Assembly (NCBI GenBank): GCA_964543545.1
Contig: CAZIYT010000004.1
Location: forward strand, 628,525 to 692,524
Source: UBA4416 sp964543545
Lineage (GTDB): Bacteria; Bacteroidota; Bacteroidia; B-17B0; Aurantibacillaceae
Direction: 5' to 3'
DNA length: 64,000 bases
Part shown: positions 8,352 through 15,577 of the stretch, piece by piece
Layout of the letters: each line of letters opens with the position of its first letter
How positions within the stretch are numbered: position 1 is the stretch's first letter
The notes under the pieces: generated by a model
Database searches by the model: none
What the model saw: only the letters and a program-made list of their open reading frames with translations
Told to the model about the DNA's origin: nothing
Position numbers and translations under genes: made by a program

Positions 8352-8777
8352 GTGGAAATCCTCAGTCAATACCATTACATCGGTGCATCACTCATAGCAA
8401 GGGTGTTTTTAGGCTGCCTGTTCTTTTTTCAGGGCTACGATGCCGTTTTTAAAGTAAAGATTAAACATGTTATTGGAACCTTTGAAGATGAATTCTCTCA
8501 AAAAGGTATCCCGAAATTCCTTACTGTCCTGGCAGTCTGGTTTACTTCCTGTACCGAACTCATAGGAGGATTCTTACTCATCATTGGCCTTTTTGAATAC
8601 CCGGTTCTATGCCTTCTGGGTATTAACCTGATCATTGCAGCCATCGGATTTGGCATTAACACTCCTATGTGGGATACCCGCCATGTCTTTCCAAGACTCG
8701 TCTTGGTTCTTTTTCTTCTCGTGATTCCACAAAGCTGGAATACCGCTTCACTCGATCTGCTATTTTTTAAACCTTAA
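8352..8777 (+). CDS. DoxX family membrane protein
   Basis: This 141-residue membrane protein has four predicted helices in the DoxX arrangement (ARVFLGCLFFFQGYDAVFKV; a central TELIGGFLLIIGLF segment). DoxX-like proteins are linked with quinone or thiol redox stress in several bacteria, but the reaction is not established. No ATG is available in frame; the start is a GTG at 8352, about 27 bp after the -7 box. It is the first gene of a run with the next membrane protein (11-bp gap) and the universal stress protein. Confidence 0.8.
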   Translation: MEILSQYHYIGASLIARVFLGCLFFFQGYDAVFKVKIKHVIGTFEDEFSQKGIPKFLTVLAVWFTSCTELIGGFLLIIGLFEYPVLCLLGINLIIAAIGFGINTPMWDTRHVFPRLVLVLFLLVIPQSWNTASLDLLFFKP

Positions 8778-8788
8778 AACATAATATC

Positions 8789-9094
8789 ATGGAAACAATT
8801 ATCAAATCAACCCACAAAGATGCCTTGCGTTCAGAAATTAAATCAGTATCGGCTATCTGGAAAAGCCTGGAGTTTAACCGTTTCGGGATCATCGCCATCC
8901 TGGTGGTCATTCTGGGCTGCCTGGGAGGATTGGCGGCTTCATTTGGGGCAGCCGATAATCTTTTGAAACTTTCCATGGTGGCCTTCCCAACCATCATTGC
9001 TTTGGCTTTGGTGCTCGCCGTTGCTCCAATGAGAGTGATCGTTTATGTAAGCATTATCGCTTTGATTCTTGACCTATTGGTTATCATCTTTTAA
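8789..9094 (+). CDS. Small membrane protein, unknown function
   Basis: This is a 101-residue protein with a soluble N-terminus (about 30 residues) and two to three closely spaced hydrophobic helices (IIAILVVILGCLGGLAASFG; AFPTIIALALVLAVAPM; VIVYVSIIALILDLLVIIF). No family is recognised. It lies 11 bp after DoxX and 17 bp before the universal stress gene, so it is part of that operon and of the putative low-oxygen regulon. Confidence 0.7.
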   Translation: METIIKSTHKDALRSEIKSVSAIWKSLEFNRFGIIAILVVILGCLGGLAASFGAADNLLKLSMVAFPTIIALALVLAVAPMRVIVYVSIIALILDLLVIIF

Positions 9095-9111
9095 TCCTAA
9101 AATTCCATTCT

Positions 9112-9942
9112 ATGAAAACATTACTTGTTCCCACAGATTTTTCTAAAATTTCGGATAACGCAATAGACTATGCCGTTGAAATTGCCAGAGTAACTCATGC
9201 GAAATTAATCCTGTTTCATGCTTATCATGTGCCGGTTATAACAACAGAAGAAGTTGTTGCAATACCTGATTTTAAGGACATCGAACGAAGTGCTATGGAC
9301 AATTTAAAACGAATTGAAAGAATTATTCATGCAAAACATGGTCAGAACATCATAACGGAATGTGTTTGCAAATGCGGTTTCGCCGTTGAAGAAATAAACC
9401 TTTTTACTCAAAAGCGAAAAATAGATCTGATCATCATGGGGATGAAGGGAGCCGGTTACCTGGGAGAAAAACTGATAGGAAGTGTCACTACTTCCCTGAT
9501 GCAGGAATCCATATGCCCGGTTATGTCTATCAACGAGCATGGAAGGTTCAAAGCCCCTAAAAAAATCGTATTGGCTTGCGATTATTTGGAAACAGATCAC
9601 AAATTGGTTCTTAAACCTTTAAGACAACTGGCTAATTTATTCAGTGCTCATGTGTATGTTCTAAACGTTGTTGGTAATACAAAAGCTTCTCCGGAAATTC
9701 CGGGAGGTACCTCGGATTATAGAAACATGGAAAATTCTCTCACGGATGTAGAGCATTCCTTTCATTATTTACAAAGCGAAAATGTGATAGATGGAGTTAA
9801 TGCATTTATTTCTGAAAGAAAAATGGATATGGTAGTGATGATTCCGAGAAAGCATTCCATTTTAAAAAGAATCTTCAATGAACCAAATACCAAACGTATG
9901 GCATTTCACGCACTTGTTCCGGTGCTGGCTTTACATGAGTAA
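9112..9942 (+). CDS. Universal stress protein, two UspA domains
   Basis: This 276-residue cytoplasmic protein consists of two tandem UspA domains. The first opens with MKTLLVPTDFSKISDNAIDY and has the ATP-loop-like motif IIMGMKGAGYLGEKLIGSVT (G-2X-G-9X-G-S/T type) near residue 105-125. The second (from about 145, IVLACDYLE) is more divergent and lacks a clear second nucleotide loop. Its end, ...KRMAFHALVPVLALHE, is a typical Usp terminus. It is a distant paralogue of the protein at 12980-13801. Both are probably induced by the same tandem-site promoters. Confidence 0.93.
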   Translation: MKTLLVPTDFSKISDNAIDYAVEIARVTHAKLILFHAYHVPVITTEEVVAIPDFKDIERSAMDNLKRIERIIHAKHGQNIITECVCKCGFAVEEINLFTQKRKIDLIIMGMKGAGYLGEKLIGSVTTSLMQESICPVMSINEHGRFKAPKKIVLACDYLETDHKLVLKPLRQLANLFSAHVYVLNVVGNTKASPEIPGGTSDYRNMENSLTDVEHSFHYLQSENVIDGVNAFISERKMDMVVMIPRKHSILKRIFNEPNTKRMAFHALVPVLALHE

Positions 9943-9990
9943 TGCCTCAGGGTGGATAAAATCAAAATAATAACCAATAAATATAAACTA

Positions 9991-10359
9991 ATGAAAATTA
10001 CTATTAATGATCACAGAAAGATCTTTGCCATACAGGAAGAATTCAATCAGCTCTTTCCATACCTTAAACTTGAGTTTTTTTCGAAGCCTCATAAGCAAGG
10101 AGGTGCAACTTCAAAAAAGTTTGTAAAGCACAACAGTAAAACCCTGGGAGAATGCAGGACCATTCATAATCCCGGTGAAATTACCATTATCCCCGGAATG
10201 ACTGTTGCTGAGCTGGAGCAGGGCTTTGGTGATGTATATGGCTTAGGCGTTCAGGTATTCCGGAAATCAGGTAAAACCTGGCTTGAAACCACTGTAACGG
10301 ATAACTGGACCCTGGAAGAGCAAAACAGCCAGGGAGAGGAGCTTAGTAAAGTGTCCTGA
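9991..10359 (+). CDS. Conserved protein of unknown function, stress-cluster associated
   Basis: The protein is 122 residues from the ATG at 9991. A GTG at 9952 would add 13 residues that look like leader sequence. It is soluble and mixed alpha/beta (MKITINDHRKIFAIQEEFNQ ... YLKLEFFSKPH ... GMTVAELEQGFGDVYGLGVQVFRKSG). I do not recognise a named family. The last part suggests a compact beta-strand domain. It sits 48 bp after a universal stress gene and upstream of a 56-residue protein and a TauE-type exporter, all on the same strand. Confidence 0.7.
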   Translation: MKITINDHRKIFAIQEEFNQLFPYLKLEFFSKPHKQGGATSKKFVKHNSKTLGECRTIHNPGEITIIPGMTVAELEQGFGDVYGLGVQVFRKSGKTWLETTVTDNWTLEEQNSQGEELSKVS

Positions 10360-10469
10360 GCTGATAACAAAAGCATAGATAAAGGAGCAGGGGCTTTTAA
10401 TGGGAACATGGAGGCTTTGAAATACTCGTGGCCTTTTAAAAAGTATTTGCGGAAACTTAAAAAGAAACC

Positions 10470-10640
10470 ATGAAACTAAACAGGGACTGGCATTTGAAGC
10501 ACAAAATGCCTGAAAATGCAACCATAGATGAAAGGATTGTATGGCACCTCGAACACCAAAAGCACTGTCAATGCCGCGACATACCCGATACTATTAAACT
10601 TGCTATCCAACAAAGAAAAGGCAAGCCACCCACAAAATAG
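10470..10640 (+). CDS. 56-residue conserved small protein
   Basis: An ATG at 10470 opens a 56-codon frame: MKLNRDWHLKHKMPENATID, then ERIVWHLEHQKHCQCRDIPD and a basic tail. It is preceded by an A-rich stretch and ends 6 bp before the TauE gene. The composition is protein-like (two Trp, four His, two Cys as CQC). I recall similar short proteins with an RI-x-WHLEH core and C-x-C motif in other Bacteroidota stress clusters. The His/Cys pattern could bind a metal or heme, which is inference. The function is unknown. Confidence 0.65.
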   Translation: MKLNRDWHLKHKMPENATIDERIVWHLEHQKHCQCRDIPDTIKLAIQQRKGKPPTK

Positions 10641-10646
10641 ATCCTC

Positions 10647-11381
10647 ATGGAATTGGAAAAATTAGTGTATTTCATTTTATTAGCACTTCTTGCTGAGATA
10701 TTGGGAACGATCGGTGGATTTGGGTCATCACTCTTTTTTGTGCCGATAGCCGGCTTTTTTTTCGACTTTCACTCCGTACTGGGTATAACAGCCTTGTTTC
10801 ATTTATCAAGTAATATCTCTAAAATTACCCTTTTCAGAAAAGGCTTCAACAAGAAGCTCATTATTAACATCGGTATACCGGCGGTTTTGTTTGTGATCCT
10901 GGGCTCTTTTCTGAGTAACTACGTTAATAGTAAATTACTGGAAATCTGTCTTTCTGTTTTTCTTCTGGGTATCAGCTTAGTATTAATGATTTTTAAAAAC
11001 CTGAAATTACAGCCAACGGTATTTAATTCTATCGGCGGGGGAGCATTGTCAGGCATTACTGCGGGACTATTAGGAACAGGAGGTGCTATCAGAGGGCTAA
11101 CCCTGGCGGCTTTTAACCTTGAAAAAGACGTCTTTATTGCGACATCAGCTGTCATAGACCTGGGGATAGATTTCAGCAGAAGCATCGTTTATTTCTCAAA
11201 CGGCTATATGCATAAGCACGACTTATATTTAGTTCCCATTTTACTGATAGTGAGTATTATTGGAACTCTGGCCGGCAAAAAGATACTGACATTTATTTCC
11301 CAGGCGCAATTTAAATACGTAGTACTCGTATTGATTTTTATTACAGGAGTTATCACGCTTCTGAAACAGTTTACCAATTAG
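10647..11381 (+). CDS. TauE/SafE family membrane exporter
   Basis: This 244-residue membrane protein has about eight helices in two halves, the TSUP/TauE layout. N-terminal half: LAEILGTIGGFGSSLFFVPIAGFF. C-terminal half: the repeat-like GGALSGITAGLLGTGGAIRGLTLAAF, with the Gly-rich motif conserved in the family. TSUP proteins move sulfite, sulfoacetate, thiosulfate or other organosulfur anions across the inner membrane; the substrate here is not predictable. It starts 6 bp after the 56-residue gene. Confidence 0.88.
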   Translation: MELEKLVYFILLALLAEILGTIGGFGSSLFFVPIAGFFFDFHSVLGITALFHLSSNISKITLFRKGFNKKLIINIGIPAVLFVILGSFLSNYVNSKLLEICLSVFLLGISLVLMIFKNLKLQPTVFNSIGGGALSGITAGLLGTGGAIRGLTLAAFNLEKDVFIATSAVIDLGIDFSRSIVYFSNGYMHKHDLYLVPILLIVSIIGTLAGKKILTFISQAQFKYVVLVLIFITGVITLLKQFTN

Positions 11382-11385
11382 CTAT

Positions 11386-11464
11386 TTATCAGGAAAACCT
11401 GATAAAAGTCATCCTTCCACGAAGTCTTCATCATACTTTAGCAATTTAACGGCAGATAAATTTG
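11386..11464 (+). promoter_or_regulatory. Promoter with CRP/FNR-type site and strong inverted repeat
   Basis: A TGA-N6-TCA site (CTGATAAAAGTCAT) lies at 11399-11412, centred exactly 55 bp before a -7 box TAAATTTG (11457-11464). At the inner position (33 bp) only the distal TCA half (11431-11433) is present. Overlapping it is a perfect inverted repeat with 9-bp arms TTTATCAGG / CCTGATAAA and an AAAA loop at 11385-11406. It follows the TauE stop directly and could serve as its terminator, although no T-run follows on the plus strand. Confidence 0.6.
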
Positions 11465-11472
11465 TTCATACT

Positions 11473-12324
11473 ATGATAGAAGTAAAAGATAAGTATAGAA
11501 ACAGCGTATTGGCGCTATCAGTTATAACCGCCATCTTAATTTGTCTGACAAGTTTTGTGGGCCTTTTTATGCCGGACTTTTATGAGGCAGAAAGCAGGGA
11601 ATGGCAAATTCAGTGTAGAACCCAGGATTTTGTAAACCTGGCTATCGTAATTCCTTCCTTTCTGACTATATCCTTACTCTCGTTCGATAAAAGGCCGTAT
11701 GCTCCTTTGCTTTGGGCCGGCTGTCTCCTTTATATGGTTTATACATACATGATCTATTGTTTTGACATCCATTTTAATACTTTTTTTATTCTGTATTGTA
11801 TCATACTCAGCTTGTCTGTTTATTTGTTATTTCATTTTTTTTATTCATACAGAAGTAGGCGTATTCTAACTAATTTCAAATTTCCCGTTGTTAAAGTAAC
11901 AGCCGTTTATTTTCTTATACTTCCGGTTTTGTTTTATGTCTTTTGGTTATCTGAAATTATTCCTGCAACCCTTAATTTTACTCTGCCTGCCAGTGTGGGA
12001 GAGTCCGGGCTTTTTACAAACCCTGTCCACGTGCTGGATTTATCATTCCTGTTGCCCGGAATATTTATCACAGGAATTATGTTATTACGAAAAAAAAGGC
12101 TGGCTTTTACCCTGGCTCCCATTGTTCTGACATTTTTCATCTTTATGTATATGACCATCATGTTTTTAACATTGGTCATGGTTTTGCGAGGCCTACTCGC
12201 TGATTATTCCCTTGTATTTATGATGATTGCCTTTGCTTTATTCAGTTTATTACTTCTCATCTTGAATTTAAGAACAGCAAAAAGCATTATGAGAACTATT
12301 CCGGAAAATTATACCTCAAAATAA
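11473..12324 (+). CDS. Polytopic membrane protein, unknown function
   Basis: This 283-residue integral membrane protein has about eight predicted helices (for example SVITAILICLTSFVGLFMP at 16-34 and VVKVTAVYFLILPVLFYVFW near 140) and short loops. No family is recognised. The ATG lies just 8 bp after the -7 box, so the mRNA is almost leaderless. It overlaps no neighbour, but the truncated ATP-cone gene starts 2 bp after its stop, so the original operon continued. Confidence 0.75.
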   Translation: MIEVKDKYRNSVLALSVITAILICLTSFVGLFMPDFYEAESREWQIQCRTQDFVNLAIVIPSFLTISLLSFDKRPYAPLLWAGCLLYMVYTYMIYCFDIHFNTFFILYCIILSLSVYLLFHFFYSYRSRRILTNFKFPVVKVTAVYFLILPVLFYVFWLSEIIPATLNFTLPASVGESGLFTNPVHVLDLSFLLPGIFITGIMLLRKKRLAFTLAPIVLTFFIFMYMTIMFLTLVMVLRGLLADYSLVFMMIAFALFSLLLLILNLRTAKSIMRTIPENYTSK

Positions 12325-12326
12325 CG

Positions 12327-12761
12327 ATGAAAGACATTTTTATAACCAAAGCATCCGGCGAAAAAAGTAAATTTTCGGAAGAAAAGATCAGAAAATATAC
12401 ATCCACAAAGCATTTGTTCAATGCCGCCACATTTTCCAGGATGAAAAAAGGTGTTTTCCTCATCAATACGGCCCGGGGCCCGGTCATTAAAACAGAAGAT
12501 CTGTTACGGGCGCTGGATCTGGGATTGGTGGGAGCTGTAGGGCTGGATGTCTACGAATTTGAAAAAGGCCTGTTTTTTCAGGATCATAGAAATGAATCTC
12601 TCAAAGATCCGCTTTTCGAAAAGCTGCGGACATACGGGAATGTTCTTATCACAGGGCACCAGGCCTTCCTTACCGAAACAGCGTTAAAGAATATTGCCGA
12701 TACGACGGCCTATAATTTGAATTGTTTTGAAAAAGAACTTGCGTGTACCAACGCATTGTAG
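12327..12761 (+). pseudogene. ATP-cone / D-lactate dehydrogenase deletion chimera
   Basis: This 144-codon open frame joins two unrelated pieces. Residues 1 to about 24 (MKDIFITKASGEKSKFSEEK) match the first strand and helix of an ATP-cone domain. From about residue 27 on (TKHLFNAATFSRMKKGVFLI) it is the C-terminal third of a D-lactate/2-hydroxyacid dehydrogenase. That part has the conserved NTARGP, the GLDVYEFEKG stretch and the active-site His in ITGHQAFLT. The NAD-binding GxGxxG motif and the catalytic Arg are missing. The simplest reading is a deletion between an ATP-cone gene and an ldhA-type gene that kept the frame. An enzymatic product is unlikely. Confidence 0.8.
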
Positions 12762-12815
12762 CTTCAGGGCTTGTAAAATGCATTATGGCTGTTCCGTTTA
12801 TGCATTTTTGGTTTT

Positions 12816-12979
12816 TCATCTCCATAACATGATGTTTTGAGAGCACATCCCAACATCCAGCGCAGTCCATTCGTTGTCTTTTGAAGCCGCTAAAAATATC
12901 ACAACAGGTGCGCCATGAAAGACAGGATCATCTGATTTTAAAAATTTGAAGCCATGTAACAACTGACTGATATTGCTGA
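12816..12979 (-). pseudogene. Nitroreductase family remnant
   Basis: Directly after the stop of the minus-strand universal stress gene, an open stretch with no start codon reads LLHGFKFLKSDDPVFHGAPV, then VIFLAASKDNEWTALDVGMC and SQNIMLW before a TGA at 12816. The DP-x-FH-x-AP-VVIF and W-x-x-LD-x-G-x-x-x-QN-x-ML patterns are those of FMN-dependent nitroreductases in the middle of the protein. The N-terminal and C-terminal parts are absent. It faces the ATP-cone/LDH chimera, so both probably come from one decay event. Confidence 0.7.
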
Positions 12980-13801
12980 TTAATGAATAATCAGCATAGG
13001 CACCTTGAGTGCAGACATAAGCTCATGACTCACGCTTTGGCTAAAGAGCCTTTCGAAAAGCGTATGTTCTTTGGGATTCATCATCATGAGATCAGTTTTG
13101 TTATGTGCAAAATAGTCTTTCAAAGCATTTGCAGGATCTGTATCGAATACCGTCACGACGGTATGATCTACTTTTTCTATAACCTGCTCCATCATAGAGC
13201 TTGCCACAAGGGATTTTATCGTTTTTTTCAGGTTTGTTTTAATATGCACAACTTCCAGGTGCGCATGAAATGTTTTGCAAAATGTTTCAATGATATACCG
13301 GAACGCTTTATCCTCAATTTCTTCAGGATCACAGGCAAAAGATATTCTATGGATGTTGCGGTAGCTTATACCTTCGGGAATAACCAACAGAGGGGCTTCC
13401 AGGGCGCCTGCTAATTTTAATGTATTGCTTCCGATTGATTTTCTTTTTGCAGTTCCTGATTCTCCGATAATGCCTATGACAATAAGATCAGCCTTGTGTT
13501 TATGAGCCATGCTTTGTATCACATCAGCCGCGTGGCCAACCTCTGCCTCGGTTTTTATGCCCGGATCGTAGCCTATATGATCTATGAGTAAATTTTTGTT
13601 TTCGTTTAGTGTACTGAGCGAAACCCTCTTCACTTCATCAAGCACTTCTTTGGGAGTAAATGTGTCGTAACGCCCTAAAGGTGGCATTACGGCATGTGTA
13701 AGTATGACGTTAAGATCCAGGTGCTTTATAATGCCTGCGCTATATATTAAGGCATTGGTGGCAGCGGGCGAAAAATCGGTGGCTATAAGAATTGTTTTCA
13801 T
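12980..13801 (-). CDS. Universal stress protein, two UspA domains
   Basis: This 273-residue cytoplasmic protein begins MKTILIATDFSPAATNALIY. The first UspA domain has the nucleotide loop IGIIGESGTAKRKSIGSNTL near residues 105-125. The second (from about 150) is degenerate and ends SALKVPMLIIH. It is a paralogue of the 9112-9942 protein on the other strand. A perfect 9-bp hairpin TGCTGATTA / TAATCAGCA (12974-12996) overlaps the stop codon and may protect the transcript end. Transcription probably comes from the 13846-13912 promoter. Confidence 0.93.
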   Translation of the reverse strand: MKTILIATDFSPAATNALIYSAGIIKHLDLNVILTHAVMPPLGRYDTFTPKEVLDEVKRVSLSTLNENKNLLIDHIGYDPGIKTEAEVGHAADVIQSMAHKHKADLIVIGIIGESGTAKRKSIGSNTLKLAGALEAPLLVIPEGISYRNIHRISFACDPEEIEDKAFRYIIETFCKTFHAHLEVVHIKTNLKKTIKSLVASSMMEQVIEKVDHTVVTVFDTDPANALKDYFAHNKTDLMMMNPKEHTLFERLFSQSVSHELMSALKVPMLIIH

Positions 13802-13845
13802 GGCAATTTAATTTAAAAGAGTAGGTGTTTTCCAGGATTTGTTTT

Positions 13846-13912
13846 GTAAAGTACCTGCAATCTTAAAGAGGATCATATGTATTTAGTCATTCCCTTCCAT
13901 GAGATTTGTCAT
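13846..13912 (-). promoter_or_regulatory. Universal stress gene promoter with tandem CRP/FNR-type sites
   Basis: A perfect TGA-N6-TCA site (ATGAGATTTGTCAT) lies at 13899-13912. On the plus strand it shares CATGA-NN-TTTGTCATA with the site at 5604. A one-mismatch site (TGT-N6-TCA) lies at 13878-13889, again 22 bp away. On the minus strand a -7-like box TACTTTAC is at 13846-13853, with centre distances of 34 and 56 bp. The leader to the ATG at 13801 is about 40 nt. Confidence 0.6.
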
Positions 13913-13967
13913 AAAAAGGTCTAAGCCTTCGTATTTATTGATGGCAAGCCTTCTCTGGAGATTAAAG

Positions 13968-14083
13968 TTGATAAAGATCATATTCTTTCATGATCCTGGT
14001 TATAGAAACTATTTTTCAGGACATATACTTTTGAGCTGTTAAAGAAAGTGTAAGAGAGAGGAATTAAAAGCCGCCTCTCTCTT
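13968..14083 (+). promoter_or_regulatory. Promoter with FNR-like site and a 10-bp leader hairpin
   Basis: TTGATAAAGATCAT (13968-13981) differs from the E. coli FNR consensus TTGAT-N4-ATCAA only in its last base. It is centred 55 bp before a -7 box TACTTTTG (14026-14033). A one-mismatch second site, TGATCCTGGTTA (13991-14002), is centred 33 bp before the box. The leader then forms a perfect 10-bp stem AAGAGAGAGG / CCTCTCTCTT with a 12-nt loop (14052-14083). About 33 nt separate the stem from the ATG at 14117. No T-run follows, so it is more likely a stability or translation element than a terminator. Confidence 0.6.
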
Positions 14084-14116
14084 GATTATACCAAAAAAAC
14101 CGTTAACTGCTTAAAT

Positions 14117-14518
14117 ATGAAAACAACTTTTAATAGCTTCTTTCTCATTGCTATTCTTATTTCTGTTTCAGGATCTGTATGTGCCCAAAAATCAAAATGT
14201 GATCCAAACGCCTGTACGATTATAAGCTCAGGAAAATACAGTATTGAGTTAGCAGGATGCGATAACTATCTGGATATTTATGTGTTGGATACATTAGGAA
14301 AACCTATTAAAAATGTACCAATAAAAGGTCGTGTGGAGTTTTTTTACCTTGATGAAACATCCCAGATTATGCCATTCAAACAATTTTTCAGAACTAATTC
14401 TTTGCGGGCTAAAGTTCCTTGTCCCGGCTTTTATAATTGCAGAGTAACTCTGTTTATAGGGACAGATATTTGCGAAGTTTACTTTGATAATGAATGTGAC
14501 CTTCGTGCCGGGCTTTAG
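14117..14518 (+). CDS. Secreted small protein, unknown function
   Basis: This 133-residue protein has a clear signal peptide (residues 1-23, SFFLIAILISVSGSVCAQ) and a mature part with six to seven Cys (CDPNAC; ELAGCDNY; KVPCPGFYNC; GTDIC; NEC). The mature domain is beta-rich (LDIYVLDTLGKPIKNVPIKG resembles an Ig-like/transthyretin-type strand pattern). No family is recognised. Its promoter belongs to the tandem CRP/FNR-type group, so it is probably a periplasmic member of the low-oxygen regulon. Confidence 0.72.
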   Translation: MKTTFNSFFLIAILISVSGSVCAQKSKCDPNACTIISSGKYSIELAGCDNYLDIYVLDTLGKPIKNVPIKGRVEFFYLDETSQIMPFKQFFRTNSLRAKVPCPGFYNCRVTLFIGTDICEVYFDNECDLRAGL

Positions 14519-15272
14519 TAATCTTATACGGCTTCTTTGATGAATTGATCTGTTCTATATGCTACATTTTTAAACGTACACTTAATTAGTATGAAAGGGG
14601 CTTATAGACAGCGGCTGCAAAAAAAGGCAAAATACTATTGCCTGAGTCAGGTGTTTGATGTTTCTTGATTCCATAATAGTCTTATTATATATGAGTTTTT
14701 AAATGAAGTCAGGACTGTATGTCTAAGAGTTTGCTACTCATTTGACAATGGATGTGTTATTATATTCCCATAGGCACAAGGTTTTATTTCTTACTCTGTT
14801 TAATAGAGGCTTTTCAGAATTCGCCTTTGTATACGAACGGATCGGTAAATTGGTGAGCAAAGGAGCGTAATACGCTCATGTAAAGGGCCGGAATGTTAGA
14901 CATTAACCGGGAAGCAGGAAAAATTCTATTCCCTTTTCTGCTATTGTCATAAGAGCGCTTCTTATTCCCGGTTATAGTAAATGTATGCCATTCCGGATGA
15001 GATGTCAAGAAGAAGAGGCAAGGATCGAGAGTCCCTTTATTGTAGATGGTCTATTAGTGTATGAAGTATGGTCACTACAGAGTGTACAAACTCGGTGGAG
15101 ATTACAACATCCAACGCTTATCATATTTATCAGCCGGCTTTATACTTAGCTACATTATTCATTGATAAAAGTGAAATTCATTGGAAATGAGGATAACAAA
15201 TCCTCACTTTTAATGAGATTTTCCTGGTTTTAATAGCATAACATTGCAGAATAACCTTTAAAAATAAACATC
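14519..15272. other. Non-coding stretch with nested inverted repeats
   Basis: These 754 bp hold no convincing gene. A structured block is visible at 14863-14996. It has a hairpin GAGCGT-AAT-ACGCTC (14863-14877), then nested arms: CCGGAATG (14888-14895) with CATTCCGG (14989-14996), AACCGGGAA (14905-14913) with TTCCCGGTT (14965-14973), and a weaker inner pair AGCAGGAAAA / TTTTCTGCT. Together they could fold as one long stem of about 110 nt. Near the right end a 7-bp inverted repeat TGAGGAT-AACAA-ATCCTCA lies at 15188-15206, 67 bp before the next start. An untranslated RNA or the remains of a small mobile element are both possible. Confidence 0.45.
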
Positions 15273-15428
15273 ATGCCAACAACAGGTCAAATTTGCGAGC
15301 AGTCAGGAGTATACCGATGCAGTACGCACTCAAGTCAAGAAATTCCTTTGTCAAAAGGAGAGACGTTTCCTCCCTGCGCAAACGGTGGTGGTCATGGAGC
15401 CACCTGGATTTTGGTCTATTCGACCTAA
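15273..15428 (+). CDS. Small Cys/His-rich protein (51 residues)
   Basis: An ATG at 15273 opens a 51-codon frame starting MPTTGQICEQSGVYRCSTHS. Cys8, Cys16, His19, Cys35 and His41 are placed like ligands of a small zinc-binding fold. The segment KGETFPPC and the final HGATWILV recall widespread 50-70-residue proteins with a C-x-x-SG-x-Y-x-C ... G-x-x-FPPC ... H-x-x-W pattern. The role is unknown. It is followed after 14 bp by a strong terminator, which supports a separate transcript. It sits at the edge of the defence-like island and points towards it. Confidence 0.65.
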   Translation: MPTTGQICEQSGVYRCSTHSSQEIPLSKGETFPPCANGGGHGATWILVYST

Positions 15429-15442
15429 TCTGATTAAAAAGT

Positions 15443-15468
15443 AAAAAGGGCGTTTATCGCCCTTTTTT
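15443..15468. terminator. Bidirectional Rho-independent terminator
   Basis: A 10-bp perfect stem AAAAAGGGCG / CGCCCTTTTT with a TTTAT loop is followed by T residues on the plus strand and by TTTTT on the minus strand. It ends the small Cys/His gene on the plus strand and lies 110 bp past the stop of the minus-strand TIR operon. Confidence 0.9.
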
Positions 15469-15577
15469 ATTTGGAAGTATTGTATGCTGTTCTGCCAGTC
15501 TAAATTTAATCAATCAGTTCATGATTCCTTGTAGTTATAAGAGCTAATAGAGAATACAGAGAATTACGCCAACTGTT

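Noticed and set aside
14814..15008. 64-codon minus-strand frame
   Set aside because: It overlaps the nested inverted repeats, has odd composition and no recognisable motif.
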